64,000 bases of DNA from Streptomyces uncialis (lineage in GTDB: Bacteria; Actinomycetota; Actinomycetes; Streptomycetales; Streptomycetaceae): positions 4,402,001 through 4,466,000 of the forward strand of contig NZ_CP109583.1 of the NCBI RefSeq assembly GCF_036250755.1, in the 5' to 3' direction. Positions 26,976 through 35,292 of the stretch are shown one piece after another. Each line of letters begins with the position of its first letter. Position 1 is the first letter of the stretch. The notes below the pieces were generated by a model. That model made no database searches and was not told where the DNA came from. It saw only the letters and a program-made list of their open reading frames with translations. Made by a program: the position numbers and the translations under genes.

Positions 26976-28411
26976 CCGCTCCCGGCCCGGCGGCCCGCGG
27001 CGGGCCCCTGGGCCGGCTGCGGGCCCTGCCGCTGCGCTCCCGGCTCGCGCTGCTGGTGGCCGTGGTGGTGGCGGTCGCGGTCGCGGCGGTCGCCACGGCG
27101 AGCTGGTTCGTGGTGCGGGGCGCGCTCGTGGACTCCCTGGACGAGTCGCTGAGCGCGAACCGGCTCACCTCCAACCAGGTCGTGGCGCTCCTCAACGAGA
27201 ACCGGGAATGCGCACCGCGCATCCCCGCCAAGGACAATGTGTGGTTCGGCGTGACCGTACAGCTCATCGAACCCACCGGGCAGAGCTGCGTGATCATCGG
27301 CAACGCCCCGATCGCGCTGAGCGGCACCGACAAGGCGGTCGCCGACGGCACCCTGCACAGCGTGTTCCACGACGCGCGGTCCGTGGACGGCAAGGAGTTC
27401 CGGGTCCTGACCTACCGGGTCGACAATCTGCCCTGGGCGGTCTCGGTGGCGCGCCCGTTCAGCGACGTCAACAACACGCTCACGGATCTGACCGTGCTGC
27501 TGGTCCTCGCGGCCGGTCTCGGCGCGGTCGGCGCGGGGGCGGCGGGCGCGTGGGTCGCCCGTACCGGGCTGCGGCCCGTCGACCAGCTCACCCGGGCGGT
27601 GGAGCACGTGGCCCTCACCGAGGACCTGTCGGTGCGTATCCCGGTCGGCGGGGACGACGAGATCGCCCGGCTCTCCCGCTCGTTCAACGCGATGACGGCG
27701 GCCCTCGCCTCCTCCCGGGACCTCCAGCAGCAGCTCATCGCCGACGCGGGGCACGAGCTGCGCACCCCGCTGACCTCGCTGCGCACCAATGTCGAGCTGC
27801 TCGTCCGCAGCGAGGAGACCGGGCGGGCGCTGCCCGCCGACGACCGGGCGGCACTGCTCAGTTCCGTCACCGCGCAGATGACGGAGCTCGCCGCGCTCAT
27901 CGGTGACCTCCAGGAGCTGTCCCGTCCCGACAGCGGCAGCCGGGTCCTGGTGCTGCCGCTGCACGAGCTGACCGAGGCGGCGCTGCGGCGGGCGCGGCTG
28001 CGGGGCCCCGAGCTGACGTTCCGCACGGACCTCACCCCCTGGTACGTACGGGGGGAGGCGCCCGCGCTGGAACGGGCGCTCGTCAACATCCTCGACAACG
28101 CGGTGAAGTTCAGCCCGCCCGGTGAGCGGGTCGAGGTGTCGCTGCGGGGCGGTGAGCTGACCGTCCGGGACCATGGGCCCGGTATCCCGTCCGAGGAACT
28201 CCCGCATGTCTTCGACCGGTTCTGGCGGTCGCCCTCCGCGCGGAGTCTGCCCGGGTCGGGGCTGGGGCTGGCGATCGTGGCCCGTACGGTGCAGCAGTCC
28301 GGCGGTACGGTTGCGCTGCGCGCGGCCCCAGGTGGCGGTACGTCCGTAACGGTACGCCTCCCCGGCGCCCCGACCCCACCCCCGGCCCCCCCGTCCGACC
28401 CCGACCCCTGA
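26972..28411 (+). CDS. Sensor histidine kinase (MprB-like)
   Basis: A 479-residue kinase, GTG start overlapping the response regulator stop (GTGA). Two transmembrane helices (about 23-47, [20 protein letters not shown], and about 175-200) flank an extracytoplasmic sensor of about 130 residues with two cysteines ([17 protein letters not shown]). Then HAMP ([20 protein letters not shown]), H-box [21 protein letters not shown]-box [12 protein letters not shown] and G-boxes DHGPGIP and GSGLGLAIV. The C-terminus is Pro-rich. It is the partner of the upstream regulator. Confidence 0.92.
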   Translation: MTAPGPAARGGPLGRLRALPLRSRLALLVAVVVAVAVAAVATASWFVVRGALVDSLDESLSANRLTSNQVVALLNENRECAPRIPAKDNVWFGVTVQLIEPTGQSCVIIGNAPIALSGTDKAVADGTLHSVFHDARSVDGKEFRVLTYRVDNLPWAVSVARPFSDVNNTLTDLTVLLVLAAGLGAVGAGAAGAWVARTGLRPVDQLTRAVEHVALTEDLSVRIPVGGDDEIARLSRSFNAMTAALASSRDLQQQLIADAGHELRTPLTSLRTNVELLVRSEETGRALPADDRAALLSSVTAQMTELAALIGDLQELSRPDSGSRVLVLPLHELTEAALRRARLRGPELTFRTDLTPWYVRGEAPALERALVNILDNAVKFSPPGERVEVSLRGGELTVRDHGPGIPSEELPHVFDRFWRSPSARSLPGSGLGLAIVARTVQQSGGTVALRAAPGGGTSVTVRLPGAPTPPPAPPSDPDP

Positions 28412-28566
28412 CACGGCCGTGCCGGGAGGTCCGTCCGGCGGGGCGGACTTCGTTCCTGTGCCGTCGCTCGTGGGGTTCGCGCAGTTCCCCGCGGGTCGCC
28501 TTCGCTTGCGCTTCCCAGGTCTGTCCGGCTGGGCGCACTTCGTTCCTGTGCTGTCGCTCGTGGGGT
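28412..28566. repeat. Repeat-array flank
   Basis: Non-coding. It contains GTTCCTGTGCCGTCGCTCGT units (about 28453 and 28542), a diverged GCGCAGTTCCCCGCG (28478), and a TTCGCTTGCGCTTCCCAGGT unit, the reverse complement of one found at 28875 and 35240. Confidence 0.75.
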
Positions 28567-28765
28567 GCGCAGTTCCCCGCGCCCCTTTGGGGCGCACCCG
28601 GCCGGTTCTTCGGGTCGGTGCCGGTCGGGATTCTCCGTCCTCGATCCGACACGCTCGGTACGACGTACCCGTACCCGACTGAAGAGCATCGGAGTCTGCG
28701 AGCAGAGATTCCCGCCCACCCCCTCCCGCAGCCGGGCGCCTGCGAGAGGAGGATGGTTCAACCCC
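28567..28765 (-). repeat. Dispersed intergenic repeat, copy C (reversed)
   Basis: Opposite in orientation to copies A and B. It starts with GCGCAGTTCCCCGCGCCCC (28567-28585), then TTTGGGGCGC completing the hairpin, the conserved CTGAAGAGCATCGGAGTCTG (28680-28699) and the CCCGCCCACCCCCTCCCGCA end. It lies between convergent genes (histidine kinase and the small membrane protein). Confidence 0.85.
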
Positions 28766-28929
28766 AAGGACCTGCACCTGACCGACAGCCTCAAGGAGCG
28801 CCCCCAAAGGGGCGCGGGGAACTGCGCACCCACCGAACGACGGCACAGGAACAAGTGGGCTCACCCGGACAGACCTAGGAAGCGCAAGCGAAGGCGACCC
28901 GCACAGGAAACCCAGGCCCCCCGGAGGGC
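28766..28929. repeat. Repeat-array flank with another hairpin motif
   Basis: Contains GGGGCGCGGGGAACTGCGC (28809-28827) preceded by CGCCCCCAAA, and a CGAACGACGGCACAGGAAC unit. No gene. Confidence 0.7.
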
Positions 28930-29262
28930 TCAGCGGCGCGCGGGTCCCTGACCCGCCGCAATCGCGAAGGCGAGGGCCCCGAACGCCAGGCCCACCCCGC
29001 CGGAGGCGTAGAACAACGGGTCCACCCACCACGCGTTGGCGCCCGACACCGACCCGTCCCCGGCCACGCACGACACCTCGGGCGGAAAACTCCCCCGCCG
29101 GACGTCGGAGCAGAAGCTGGGCAGATCGTCGTTCACCAGATACGCCTTGACCCAGCTCAGCGTCCACGTGACCAGGAAGACCGCGAGCGATGCCGCGCTG
29201 ATGACCCACACCGGAGCGGGCCGATCGGGCGTCGGGCGCGAGTACGGCACGGGTCGGGTCAT
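28930..29262 (-). CDS. Small membrane protein, unknown
   Basis: A 110-residue protein, MTRPVPYSRPTPDRPAPVWV onward. Two transmembrane helices are evident (about 18-38, ISAASLAVFLVTWTLSWVKA, and about 85-103, YASGGVGLAFGALAFAIAAG), flanking an outside loop with two cysteines (SFCSDV, VSCVAG). ATG at 29260-29262 is chosen; a longer frame to 29481 would run across the molybdate regulator promoter. No ribosome site stands out. The family is not recognised. Confidence 0.7.
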   Translation of the reverse strand: MTRPVPYSRPTPDRPAPVWVISAASLAVFLVTWTLSWVKAYLVNDDLPSFCSDVRRGSFPPEVSCVAGDGSVSGANAWWVDPLFYASGGVGLAFGALAFAIAAGQGPARR

Positions 29263-29389
29263 GAGGCCGTAGCGTAGCGGCGCCCCCGCCCCGCGGAACC
29301 TGCGGCACAGAGCGAAGAGGCCCGCAGATGCGACGCATATTCCTCCATTAGCTTGCACATGCGCTCCCCTCATCCATATCGTGGCGCAC

Positions 29390-29782
29390 ATGCCGTCGTA
29401 CACCATCGGACAGGCCGCCCGTCTCCTCGGCGTCAGCGCGGACACCGCGCGCCGCTGGGCCGACGCCGGGCGGATCGCCACGCACCGCGACGAGGGCGGG
29501 CGCCGACTCGTCGACGGCGTGGACCTCGCCGCGTTCTCCGTCGAACTCGCCCAGGGCGAGGGCGAGAACGACGTCTCCTACACCTCCGCGCGCAACGCGT
29601 TCCCCGGCATCGTCACCGCCGTGAAGCTCGGCGACGTGGCCGCGCAGGTGGAGATCCAGGCCGGACCGCACCGGCTGGTCTCCCTGCTCACCCGGGAGGC
29701 CGTGGAGGAACTCGGCCTGGATGTGGGTGTGCAGGCCACCGCCCGGGTCAAGTCCACCAATGTGCACATCGACCGGAGCTGA
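29390..29782 (+). CDS. HTH/Mop (TOBE) molybdate-responsive regulator
   Basis: A 130-residue protein. The N-terminus is a MerR/excisionase-type helix-turn-helix (YTIGQAARLLGVSADTARRW, ADAGRIATHRDEGGRR). The C-terminus is a single Mop/TOBE domain (ARNAFPGIVTAVKLGDVAAQ, ending VGVQATARVKSTNVHIDR) that binds molybdate or tungstate oxyanion in homologues. It precedes modA by 51 bp and probably senses molybdate for this operon. ATG 29390 is chosen; GTG 29381 is in frame. A TTGCAC box lies at 29353-29358. Confidence 0.9.
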   Translation: MPSYTIGQAARLLGVSADTARRWADAGRIATHRDEGGRRLVDGVDLAAFSVELAQGEGENDVSYTSARNAFPGIVTAVKLGDVAAQVEIQAGPHRLVSLLTREAVEELGLDVGVQATARVKSTNVHIDRS

Positions 29783-29833
29783 CGGGGCTCCCCTGTCCGT
29801 CCCGCACCCTCGAAGTCCTCCAAGGAGTCCCCG

Positions 29834-30616
29834 ATGTCCCGCTCCCCGGCCCGCACAGCCGCCACCGCCCTCGCCGCCACCGCGCTCCTCATACCGCTGC
29901 TCGCCGCCTGCGGCGACGACGAGGAGAAGAAGGACTCCGGCGCCCAGGACTCCGCGAAGCTCACGGTCCTCGCCGCCGCGTCCCTCACCGATGTCTTCGG
30001 CACGGTGAAGGGCGCGTACGAGGACGCCCACCCGGGCACCACCCTCACGTTCTCCTTCGCGGGCTCCCAGGAACTGGCCGCCCAGGTCCGCCAGGGCGCC
30101 CCCGCCGACGCGATCGTCACCGCCGACACCAGGACCATGGACGGGCTGAAGGCCGACACGGGCACCCCGTCGGTCATCGCCAGGAACCGGCTCGTCATCG
30201 CCACCCGCGAGGGCAACCCCGACAAGGTCGACGGACTGAAGGACCTCGCCGACCCGAAGCTGAAGGTCGTGCTCGCCGCGCCCGAGGTCCCCGTCGGCCG
30301 CTACAGCCGCCAGGTGCTCGACGCGCAGAAGATCGATGTCGAGCCGGTGTCCGAGGAGCCCAACGTCCGCGCCGTCCTCAGCAAGGTCGAACTCGGCGAG
30401 GCGGACGCCGGAATCGTCTACAAGACCGACGCCGCGACCGCGACGGACAAGGTCGACGCGATCACCGTCCCCGACGACCAGAACGCCATCGCCCAGTACC
30501 CGGCGGCCGTCATCAAGGGCGGGAAGAACGTGGCGGCGGCCCAGACGTTCGTGGAATGGCTGTCCACGCCCGCCGCCCAGAAGATCCTCCAGGACGCGGG
30601 CTTCCAGAAGCCGTGA
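29834..30616 (+). CDS. modA: Molybdate-binding lipoprotein ModA
   Basis: A 260-residue substrate-binding protein with AAGGAG 7-12 bases before ATG. An N-terminal signal ends in a lipobox ([14 protein letters not shown], cleavage before Cys), so it is membrane-anchored outside. The ModA fold is visible: [60 protein letters not shown] and [20 protein letters not shown]. It delivers molybdate to the fused permease/ATPase encoded next. Confidence 0.93.
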   Translation: MSRSPARTAATALAATALLIPLLAACGDDEEKKDSGAQDSAKLTVLAAASLTDVFGTVKGAYEDAHPGTTLTFSFAGSQELAAQVRQGAPADAIVTADTRTMDGLKADTGTPSVIARNRLVIATREGNPDKVDGLKDLADPKLKVVLAAPEVPVGRYSRQVLDAQKIDVEPVSEEPNVRAVLSKVELGEADAGIVYKTDAATATDKVDAITVPDDQNAIAQYPAAVIKGGKNVAAAQTFVEWLSTPAAQKILQDAGFQKP

Positions 30617-30674
30617 CCCGCCGCACCGGCGGGGGCACCGCCGCCCCCGCCGCGCCGTCCCCGAGGATCACGCC

Positions 30675-32663
30675 ATGAAGACCCGCCCGGCCCGCGCACC
30701 CGGCACCACCCCGCCGGCCCGCCCCCCGCTGGCCCTCGCACTGCCCGCGGCGCTCGCCGTCGCGTTCCTGATGCTGCCCCTGCTCGGCATCCTCGCCCGC
30801 ACCCCGTGGGGCGACCTCGCGGAGCATCTGACCGCGCCCGGGGCGGTCACCGCGCTGCGTCTGTCGCTGGTCGTCTCCGGCTGGGCCCTCGCCCTCGCCC
30901 TGCTGCTCGGGGTGCCGCTGGCCTGGCTGCTGGCCCGCGTCCTGTTCCGCGGCAAGGCGTTCGTGCGGACCCTGGTCCTGCTGCCGATGGTCCTGCCGCC
31001 GACCGTCGGCGGCGTCGCGCTGCTCCTCGGCTTCGGACGGCGCGGACTGCTCGGCCCCTGGCTGGAGGACTGGTTCGGGATCACCCTCCCCTTCCACACC
31101 GCGGGCGCCGTCGTCGCGGCGGCCTTCGTCTCGATGCCGTTCCTGGTCATCAGCCTGGAAGGCACGCTCGCCGCGCTCAGCACCCGCTACGAGGAGGCCG
31201 CGGCGTCCCTCGGCGCGAGCCCGTTCCGGGTGTTCCGTACGGTGACGCTGCCGATGGTCGCCCCCGGACTCGCCGCGGGCGCCGCCCTGACCTGGGCCCG
31301 CGCGCTGGGTGAGTTCGGCGCGACGATCACCTTCGCGGGCAACCTCCCCGGCACCACCCAGACCCTCCCCCTGCATGTGTACCTGCTGCTCCAGGACGAC
31401 CCGGAGGCGGCGACCTCGGTCTCCCTGCTGCTGCTCGCCATCGCCATGGCCGTCCTGATCGCCCTCCGCGGCCGCTGGACGACGACCCCGGCCACCGCCG
31501 CACCCCGCGCCGACCGCGACCCGGCCCCCGAACCACGAACGGCACCCGAACCCGGCCCCTCCGCACCGGACCCGGCGCAGGACCCCGCACCCCTACCCGA
31601 CTCCGTACCCGCCGACCGCGCGCCCCGGGCCACCGCCCTCGACGCCCGGCTCACCGGATTCACCGAGCTCGCCCTCACCGCCGAGGGCGGCACCACCCTC
31701 GCGGTCGTCGGTCCCAACGGCGCCGGGAAGACGACCCTGCTGCGCGCCCTGCTCGGGCTGCCCACCCGTTCCCACGCCGCCCTCCGGCTCGGCGCCACCG
31801 ACCTCACCGACGCGCCGCCGCACCGGCGCTCCACCGCCTGGGTCCCCCAGTCACCGGCCCTGTTCCCGCATCTCACCGCCCTCGCCAACACCGCGTACGG
31901 GCCGCGCGCCCAGGGCGTCCCGCGCGCCGAGGCGCGGGCCGCGGCCCAGCACTGGCTCGACCGGCTCGAGGTGGGCCATCTCGCCGGACGCCGCCCCGGC
32001 CAGCTCTCCGGCGGCCAGGCCGGGCGGGTGGCACTGGCCCGCGCGCTCGCCGCCCGCCCCCGGCTGCTGCTGCTCGACGAACCCCTCGCCGCCCTCGACC
32101 AGACGACCCGCGCCCGGGTCCGCACCACCCTGCGCCGCCATCTGGACGACTTCGACGGCGTCTGTCTGATCGTCACCCACGACCCGGTGGAGGCCGTGTC
32201 GCTCGCGGACCGGGTCCTCGTCCTGGAGGACGGCCGTACCGTGCAGGACGCCCCGCCCGCCGAGGTGAGCCGCCATCCGCGCTCCCCGTGGGTGGCCCGG
32301 ATGCTCGGGCACAACGCCTGGGCCGGCACGGCCACCGCCGACGGGCTGCGCACCCCGGACGGCACCCTCGTCATCGCCGCCGAACCCCTGCCCCCCGGCG
32401 CCGGGGCCCTCGCGGTGATCGCCCCGGAGGCGGTGTCCCTGCACCGGGACCGCCCCACCGGCAGCCCCCGCAACGTCTGGTCCGGCACGGTCGGCGAACT
32501 CACCGCCGTGGGAAGCAGACTGCGGGTCCTCGTCACCTCCGCCACCGCCCCCGACCTGGTCGCGGAGATCACCCCCGGGGCCGCCGCCGATCTCGGGCTG
32601 CGCGAGGGCTCGGAGGTCTTCACCAGCGTCAAGGCCACCGAGGTCGTCCTCGTCCTCGTCTGA
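30675..32663 (+). CDS. modBC: Molybdate ABC transporter ModB-ModC fusion
   Basis: A 662-residue single polypeptide. Residues of about 20-255 form a ModB-type permease (five or six helices, with the EAA-like loop RYEEAAASLGASPFRVFRTV and GEFGATITFAGNLPGTTQ). Residues of about 265-315 are a Pro/Ala/Asp linker. The remainder is a ModC ATPase: Walker A VGPNGAGKTTLLRALLGLPT, QSPALFPHLTALANTAYGPR, signature LSGGQAGRVALARALAARPR, LLLDEPLAALDQTTRARV, followed by a C-terminal TOBE-like region (IAPEAVSLHRDRPTGSPRNV). ATG 30675 lies 59 bp after modA. Confidence 0.92.
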   Translation: MKTRPARAPGTTPPARPPLALALPAALAVAFLMLPLLGILARTPWGDLAEHLTAPGAVTALRLSLVVSGWALALALLLGVPLAWLLARVLFRGKAFVRTLVLLPMVLPPTVGGVALLLGFGRRGLLGPWLEDWFGITLPFHTAGAVVAAAFVSMPFLVISLEGTLAALSTRYEEAAASLGASPFRVFRTVTLPMVAPGLAAGAALTWARALGEFGATITFAGNLPGTTQTLPLHVYLLLQDDPEAATSVSLLLLAIAMAVLIALRGRWTTTPATAAPRADRDPAPEPRTAPEPGPSAPDPAQDPAPLPDSVPADRAPRATALDARLTGFTELALTAEGGTTLAVVGPNGAGKTTLLRALLGLPTRSHAALRLGATDLTDAPPHRRSTAWVPQSPALFPHLTALANTAYGPRAQGVPRAEARAAAQHWLDRLEVGHLAGRRPGQLSGGQAGRVALARALAARPRLLLLDEPLAALDQTTRARVRTTLRRHLDDFDGVCLIVTHDPVEAVSLADRVLVLEDGRTVQDAPPAEVSRHPRSPWVARMLGHNAWAGTATADGLRTPDGTLVIAAEPLPPGAGALAVIAPEAVSLHRDRPTGSPRNVWSGTVGELTAVGSRLRVLVTSATAPDLVAEITPGAAADLGLREGSEVFTSVKATEVVLVLV

Positions 32664-32713
32664 CGGCCCCGCCACCCGCTCGGCGCTCTTCCCCTGCCCA
32701 AGGGCCCACAAAC

Positions 32714-32741
32714 CGTGACCCGGGCCGCCTCCCGACGTTGA
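32714..32741 (+). promoter_or_regulatory. BldN-like ECF promoter of chaplin gene
   Basis: CGTGAC (32714-32719), 16 bp, CGTTGA (32736-32741), 70 bp upstream of the chaplin start. This is one base from CGTAAC-N16-CGTTGA, the consensus I recall for sigma BldN, which controls chaplin and rodlin genes. Confidence 0.75.
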
Positions 32742-32811
32742 AGGGGGAGTGCGGACGCCGTCCCTCGGCGCCGCACACGAACCACAGCACAACCAACTGA
32801 AGGAGTACGTG

Positions 32812-33084
32812 ATGTCTCGCATCGCGAAGGCAGCCGTCCTGGCCGTCGGCACGGGCGCCGTCATGCTCGGCGGCGCCGGCATGGCCGCCGCCAGCTCGGG
32901 CGCGGAGGCCGCGGCCATCGGCTCGCCGGGCGTCCTGTCCGGCAACATCGTCCAGGTCCCGGTGCACATCCCGGTCAACGTCTGCGGCAACACCATCGAC
33001 GTCGTCGGCATCCTGAACCCCGCGTTCGGCAACGCCTGCGTCAACGGCAGCGCCCCCCAGGCCCAGTCCGGCTACGGCGCCTGA
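32812..33084 (+). CDS. chpG: Short chaplin (ChpG position)
   Basis: A 90-residue secreted protein. A signal peptide (MSRIAKAAVLAVGTGAVMLG to AAAS) is followed by one chaplin domain: AAIGSPGVLSGNIVQVPVHI, PVNVCGNTIDVVGILNPAFG, NACVN. The two cysteines are present, and the short tail GSAPQAQSGYGA extends it slightly. Chaplins assemble into amyloid-like fibrils that make aerial hyphae and spores hydrophobic. The ATG at 32812 has GAAGGAG upstream. The symbol is inferred from position next to melC2, as in S. coelicolor. Confidence 0.93.
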   Translation: MSRIAKAAVLAVGTGAVMLGGAGMAAASSGAEAAAIGSPGVLSGNIVQVPVHIPVNVCGNTIDVVGILNPAFGNACVNGSAPQAQSGYGA

Positions 33085-33118
33085 TTCCCCCGCGTACGGC
33101 ACCCCGGTCGTACGAGCG

Positions 33119-33151
33119 CCCCCGTCAGCGGCCTTCACCTGCTGACGGGGG
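33119..33151 (+). terminator. Hairpin terminator after the chaplin
   Basis: CCCCCGTCAGC (33119-33129) pairs perfectly with GCTGACGGGGG (33141-33151), and TTT follows. It lies between the chaplin and the converging melC2. Confidence 0.9.
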
Positions 33152-33165
33152 TTTCGCGTACCGGC

Positions 33166-34032
33166 TCACCGGTACCGGTAGATGCGGCTGTGGTCATCCA
33201 TGGCCGCGGGTGTCTCGTCCCACGGCGTCATCCGCTCATGCCGGGCGACCACCCGGCCCCGCTGGACCGACCCGATCCCCGGCGGCTCCGCGGGCTGGTA
33301 CGCCCCGTCCGGCCGGGACGCCCGCCACCGGGACCACAGCAGATCCACGAACGAGTGGTGCAGCCAGAACACCGGGTCGTTCACCGACGCCCCGCCGAGC
33401 ATCGTCCCGCCGACCCAGCGGTGCACCCGGTTGTGGTTGCGCCAGCGGTCGTCCCCGGTACGCGCCGAGGTCCAGCCCTCCAGCGTGTTGCGGAACCCGG
33501 ACGTGACGGTGGAGTTCCACGGCGCCACGTCGTACGCCGACTGCTCCATGGCGTACGCGAGCTCCTCCTTCGACGGCAGCGGGAACGGCCGCGAGGGGCG
33601 GCCCAGGTCCCGGGCGAGATGGTCGTCGTCCGTGGTGTTCTCCCGCACCACCCAGCCGTTGGCCCGCGCGAACGGGCCGCTCTCCACCCGCCGGTCGGGC
33701 CCGTGCCCGGTCCCGCCGAGCAGGTCGTCGGTCCAGGGGAGCGCGCGGGGCGAACGGTCCTTCGTCCAGTCCCAGTACGGGACGGTGACCCCGGGCACCT
33801 CCCGCTGGAGCGCGCGCTCGAACTCCAGCAGGAACCGGCGGTGCCACGGCAGGAACGACGGCGCCATGTGCGCGACCCGGCGGTCGCCCTCGCCGTCGGC
33901 GACGTAGTGCTCGATGTGCAGCCGGACGAACTCGTCGTAACGGCCCCGGCGTTTCATCGCGAGGACGGCGTCCACGAAACGTTTGCGCTCCGCGCGGGTG
34001 AGCGCGGTGACGTTCTTGCGGGTGTGCGCCAT
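33166..34032 (-). CDS. melC2: Tyrosinase MelC2
   Basis: A 288-residue type-3 copper enzyme that oxidises tyrosine to dopaquinone for melanin. The CuA ligands are His39, His55 and His64 (RLHIEHY, VAHMAPSFLPWHRRF) and CuB His200, His204 and His226 (NHNRVHRWVGG, FWLHHSFVDLLW), all present. ATG at 34030-34032 (MAHTRKNVTALTRAERKRFV) gives the usual length with no signal peptide, since MelC2 is exported as a complex with MelC1. melC1 lies 17 bp upstream. Confidence 0.95.
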   Translation of the reverse strand: MAHTRKNVTALTRAERKRFVDAVLAMKRRGRYDEFVRLHIEHYVADGEGDRRVAHMAPSFLPWHRRFLLEFERALQREVPGVTVPYWDWTKDRSPRALPWTDDLLGGTGHGPDRRVESGPFARANGWVVRENTTDDDHLARDLGRPSRPFPLPSKEELAYAMEQSAYDVAPWNSTVTSGFRNTLEGWTSARTGDDRWRNHNRVHRWVGGTMLGGASVNDPVFWLHHSFVDLLWSRWRASRPDGAYQPAEPPGIGSVQRGRVVARHERMTPWDETPAAMDDHSRIYRYR

Positions 34033-34049
34033 GGGTCCCCTCCCCCGGC

Positions 34050-34487
34050 TCAGACGTTCCGCGCGCCGGTGCCGGGCGCGAGACGGGCGGGGCCCAGCTC
34101 GTCCACGGCGGCGCGGGCCGCGGCGAGGGGGGTCGGGTACGAGACGTAGTGGTCGACCACGCTCAGATAACTGCCGTCGGCCCGGCGCATCAGCGGCAGG
34201 GGCCGCCCGTCGATGGTGACCCGCGGCCCGCCGGACCCGTGGTGCCCCACCGGGCGGGTCCGGGCGGCGGTCGGTGTCCCGGGGCCCCGCCCCTCGATCC
34301 GGCGGCCCCGGTAGGTCTCCTCGAACAGGAGCTCGGCGGGGGCGCGGGGCGCGCGGGGGCGGTGGGGTTCGCGGGTCGCGGCGAGGAGGGGGGCGAGGGC
34401 GGTGGCGGTGGTGGTCGCCACGGCCGCGGTGAACAGGGTGCGCAGCAGGGTCCTGCGGGTGCGGTGTGCGGTGATCGTCCCGGGCAC
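34050..34487 (-). CDS. melC1: Tyrosinase cofactor/chaperone MelC1
   Basis: A 145-residue protein that delivers copper to MelC2 and carries it out of the cell. The Tat-type signal has TRRTLLRTLFTAAVATTTAT after the start. The mature part has ELLFEETYRGRRIEGRG, the histidine segment PVGHHGSGGPRVTIDGRPL, and DHYVSYPTPLAAARAAVDEL. The GTG at 34485-34487 is preferred over ATG 34505 because GGGAGG lies six bases before it. It is the first gene of the melC operon. Confidence 0.9.
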   Translation of the reverse strand: MPGTITAHRTRRTLLRTLFTAAVATTTATALAPLLAATREPHRPRAPRAPAELLFEETYRGRRIEGRGPGTPTAARTRPVGHHGSGGPRVTIDGRPLPLMRRADGSYLSVVDHYVSYPTPLAAARAAVDELGPARLAPGTGARNV

Positions 34488-34525
34488 CGGGCACCTCCCT
34501 TCCATACGGTCGTACTTTCCCTACC

Positions 34526-34553
34526 TCAACGTCCGTTCCCCCCAGAGGTCACC
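34526..34553 (-). promoter_or_regulatory. BldN-like promoter of the melC operon
   Basis: Reading the minus strand: GGTGAC (34548-34553), 16 bp, CGTTGA (34526-34531), 39 bp upstream of the melC1 GTG. It matches the chaplin promoter in 11 of 12 positions and in spacing. Confidence 0.65.
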
Positions 34554-34914
34554 CTCCCCCACCCACTCCCCCATCCAGCCCAAACCCCGCCTACGCCCGC
34601 GCCCCCGGGTTACCTGTACCTGGCGCTTGTCCCTGTGCGGGTCGCCTCCGCCCGCGCCCCCAAGGTTCCCCACCCGAACGCACTTGTCCCCGTGCAGGTA
34701 CGTCCGGGGGTGCGCAGTTCCCCGCGCCCCTGGATGCTGCCTCTTGCGGTCGCTCTTCGGCTGCGGGCCGGCCCTCGTCTTCGCGCAGTTCCCCGCGCCC
34801 CTTTGGGGCGCCCCTTGCGGTAGCCGTTCGGCCGCGGATGGTCCGTGGTTGCTCGCGCAGTTCCCCGCGCCCCTTTGGGGGCGCCCTTCTGAGGCTGTTC
34901 TCTGTCTGCGGGGA
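34554..34914. repeat. Repeat-array region upstream of melC1
   Basis: No gene. Three copies of GCGCAGTTCCCCGCGCCCC (34712-34730, 34783-34801, 34855-34873), the last two followed by TTTGGGGCGC or TTTGGGGGCGC. Units in between resemble those at the left edge of the window. Confidence 0.8.
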
Positions 34915-35115
34915 CGGGGTTGGACCATCCTCCTCGTGCAGTCGCATGGCTGCGGGAGGGGGTGGGCGGGAATCTCTGCCCGCAGACTCCGATGCTCTTC
35001 AGTCGGGCAAGAGGGACGTCCGACCGAGCGCGTTGGAGCGAGGACGGAGAATCCCGACCGGCACCGACCCGAAGAACAAGCCGGGAGCGCCCCAAAGGGG
35101 CGCGGGGAACTGCGC
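34915..35115 (+). repeat. Dispersed intergenic repeat, copy B
   Basis: Same orientation as copy A. It runs from the GGGGTTGGACCATCCTCCTC block through GGTGGGCGGGAATCTCTGCC (34961-34980), CAGACTCCGATGCTCTTCAG and GCGCCCCAAAGGGGCGC, ending in GGGGCGCGGGGAACTGCGC (35097-35115). Confidence 0.85.
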
Positions 35116-35292
35116 AAAAGACGAGGGCGGCCCCGCACCCGACGAACGACCGCAAGGGGGCAGCATCCAGGGGCGCGGGGAACTGCGCACCCACCGAGCG
35201 ACGGCACAGGAACGAGTGCGCCGACCCGGACAGACCTGGGAAGCGCAAGCGAAGGCGACCCGCAGGGAAGAACCGCGCACCCGAACGGAGCT
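35116..35292. repeat. Repeat-array flank
   Basis: One more GGGGCGCGGGGAACTGCGC (35170-35188), a CGACGGCACAGGAACGAGTG unit and AAGCGCAAGCGAAGGCGACC (about 35240). No gene. Confidence 0.75.

Noticed and set aside
28412..28929. CRISPR-like arrangement in the repeat arrays
   Set aside because: Repeats are not regularly spaced, orientation is mixed, spacers are related to each other and there are no cas genes.
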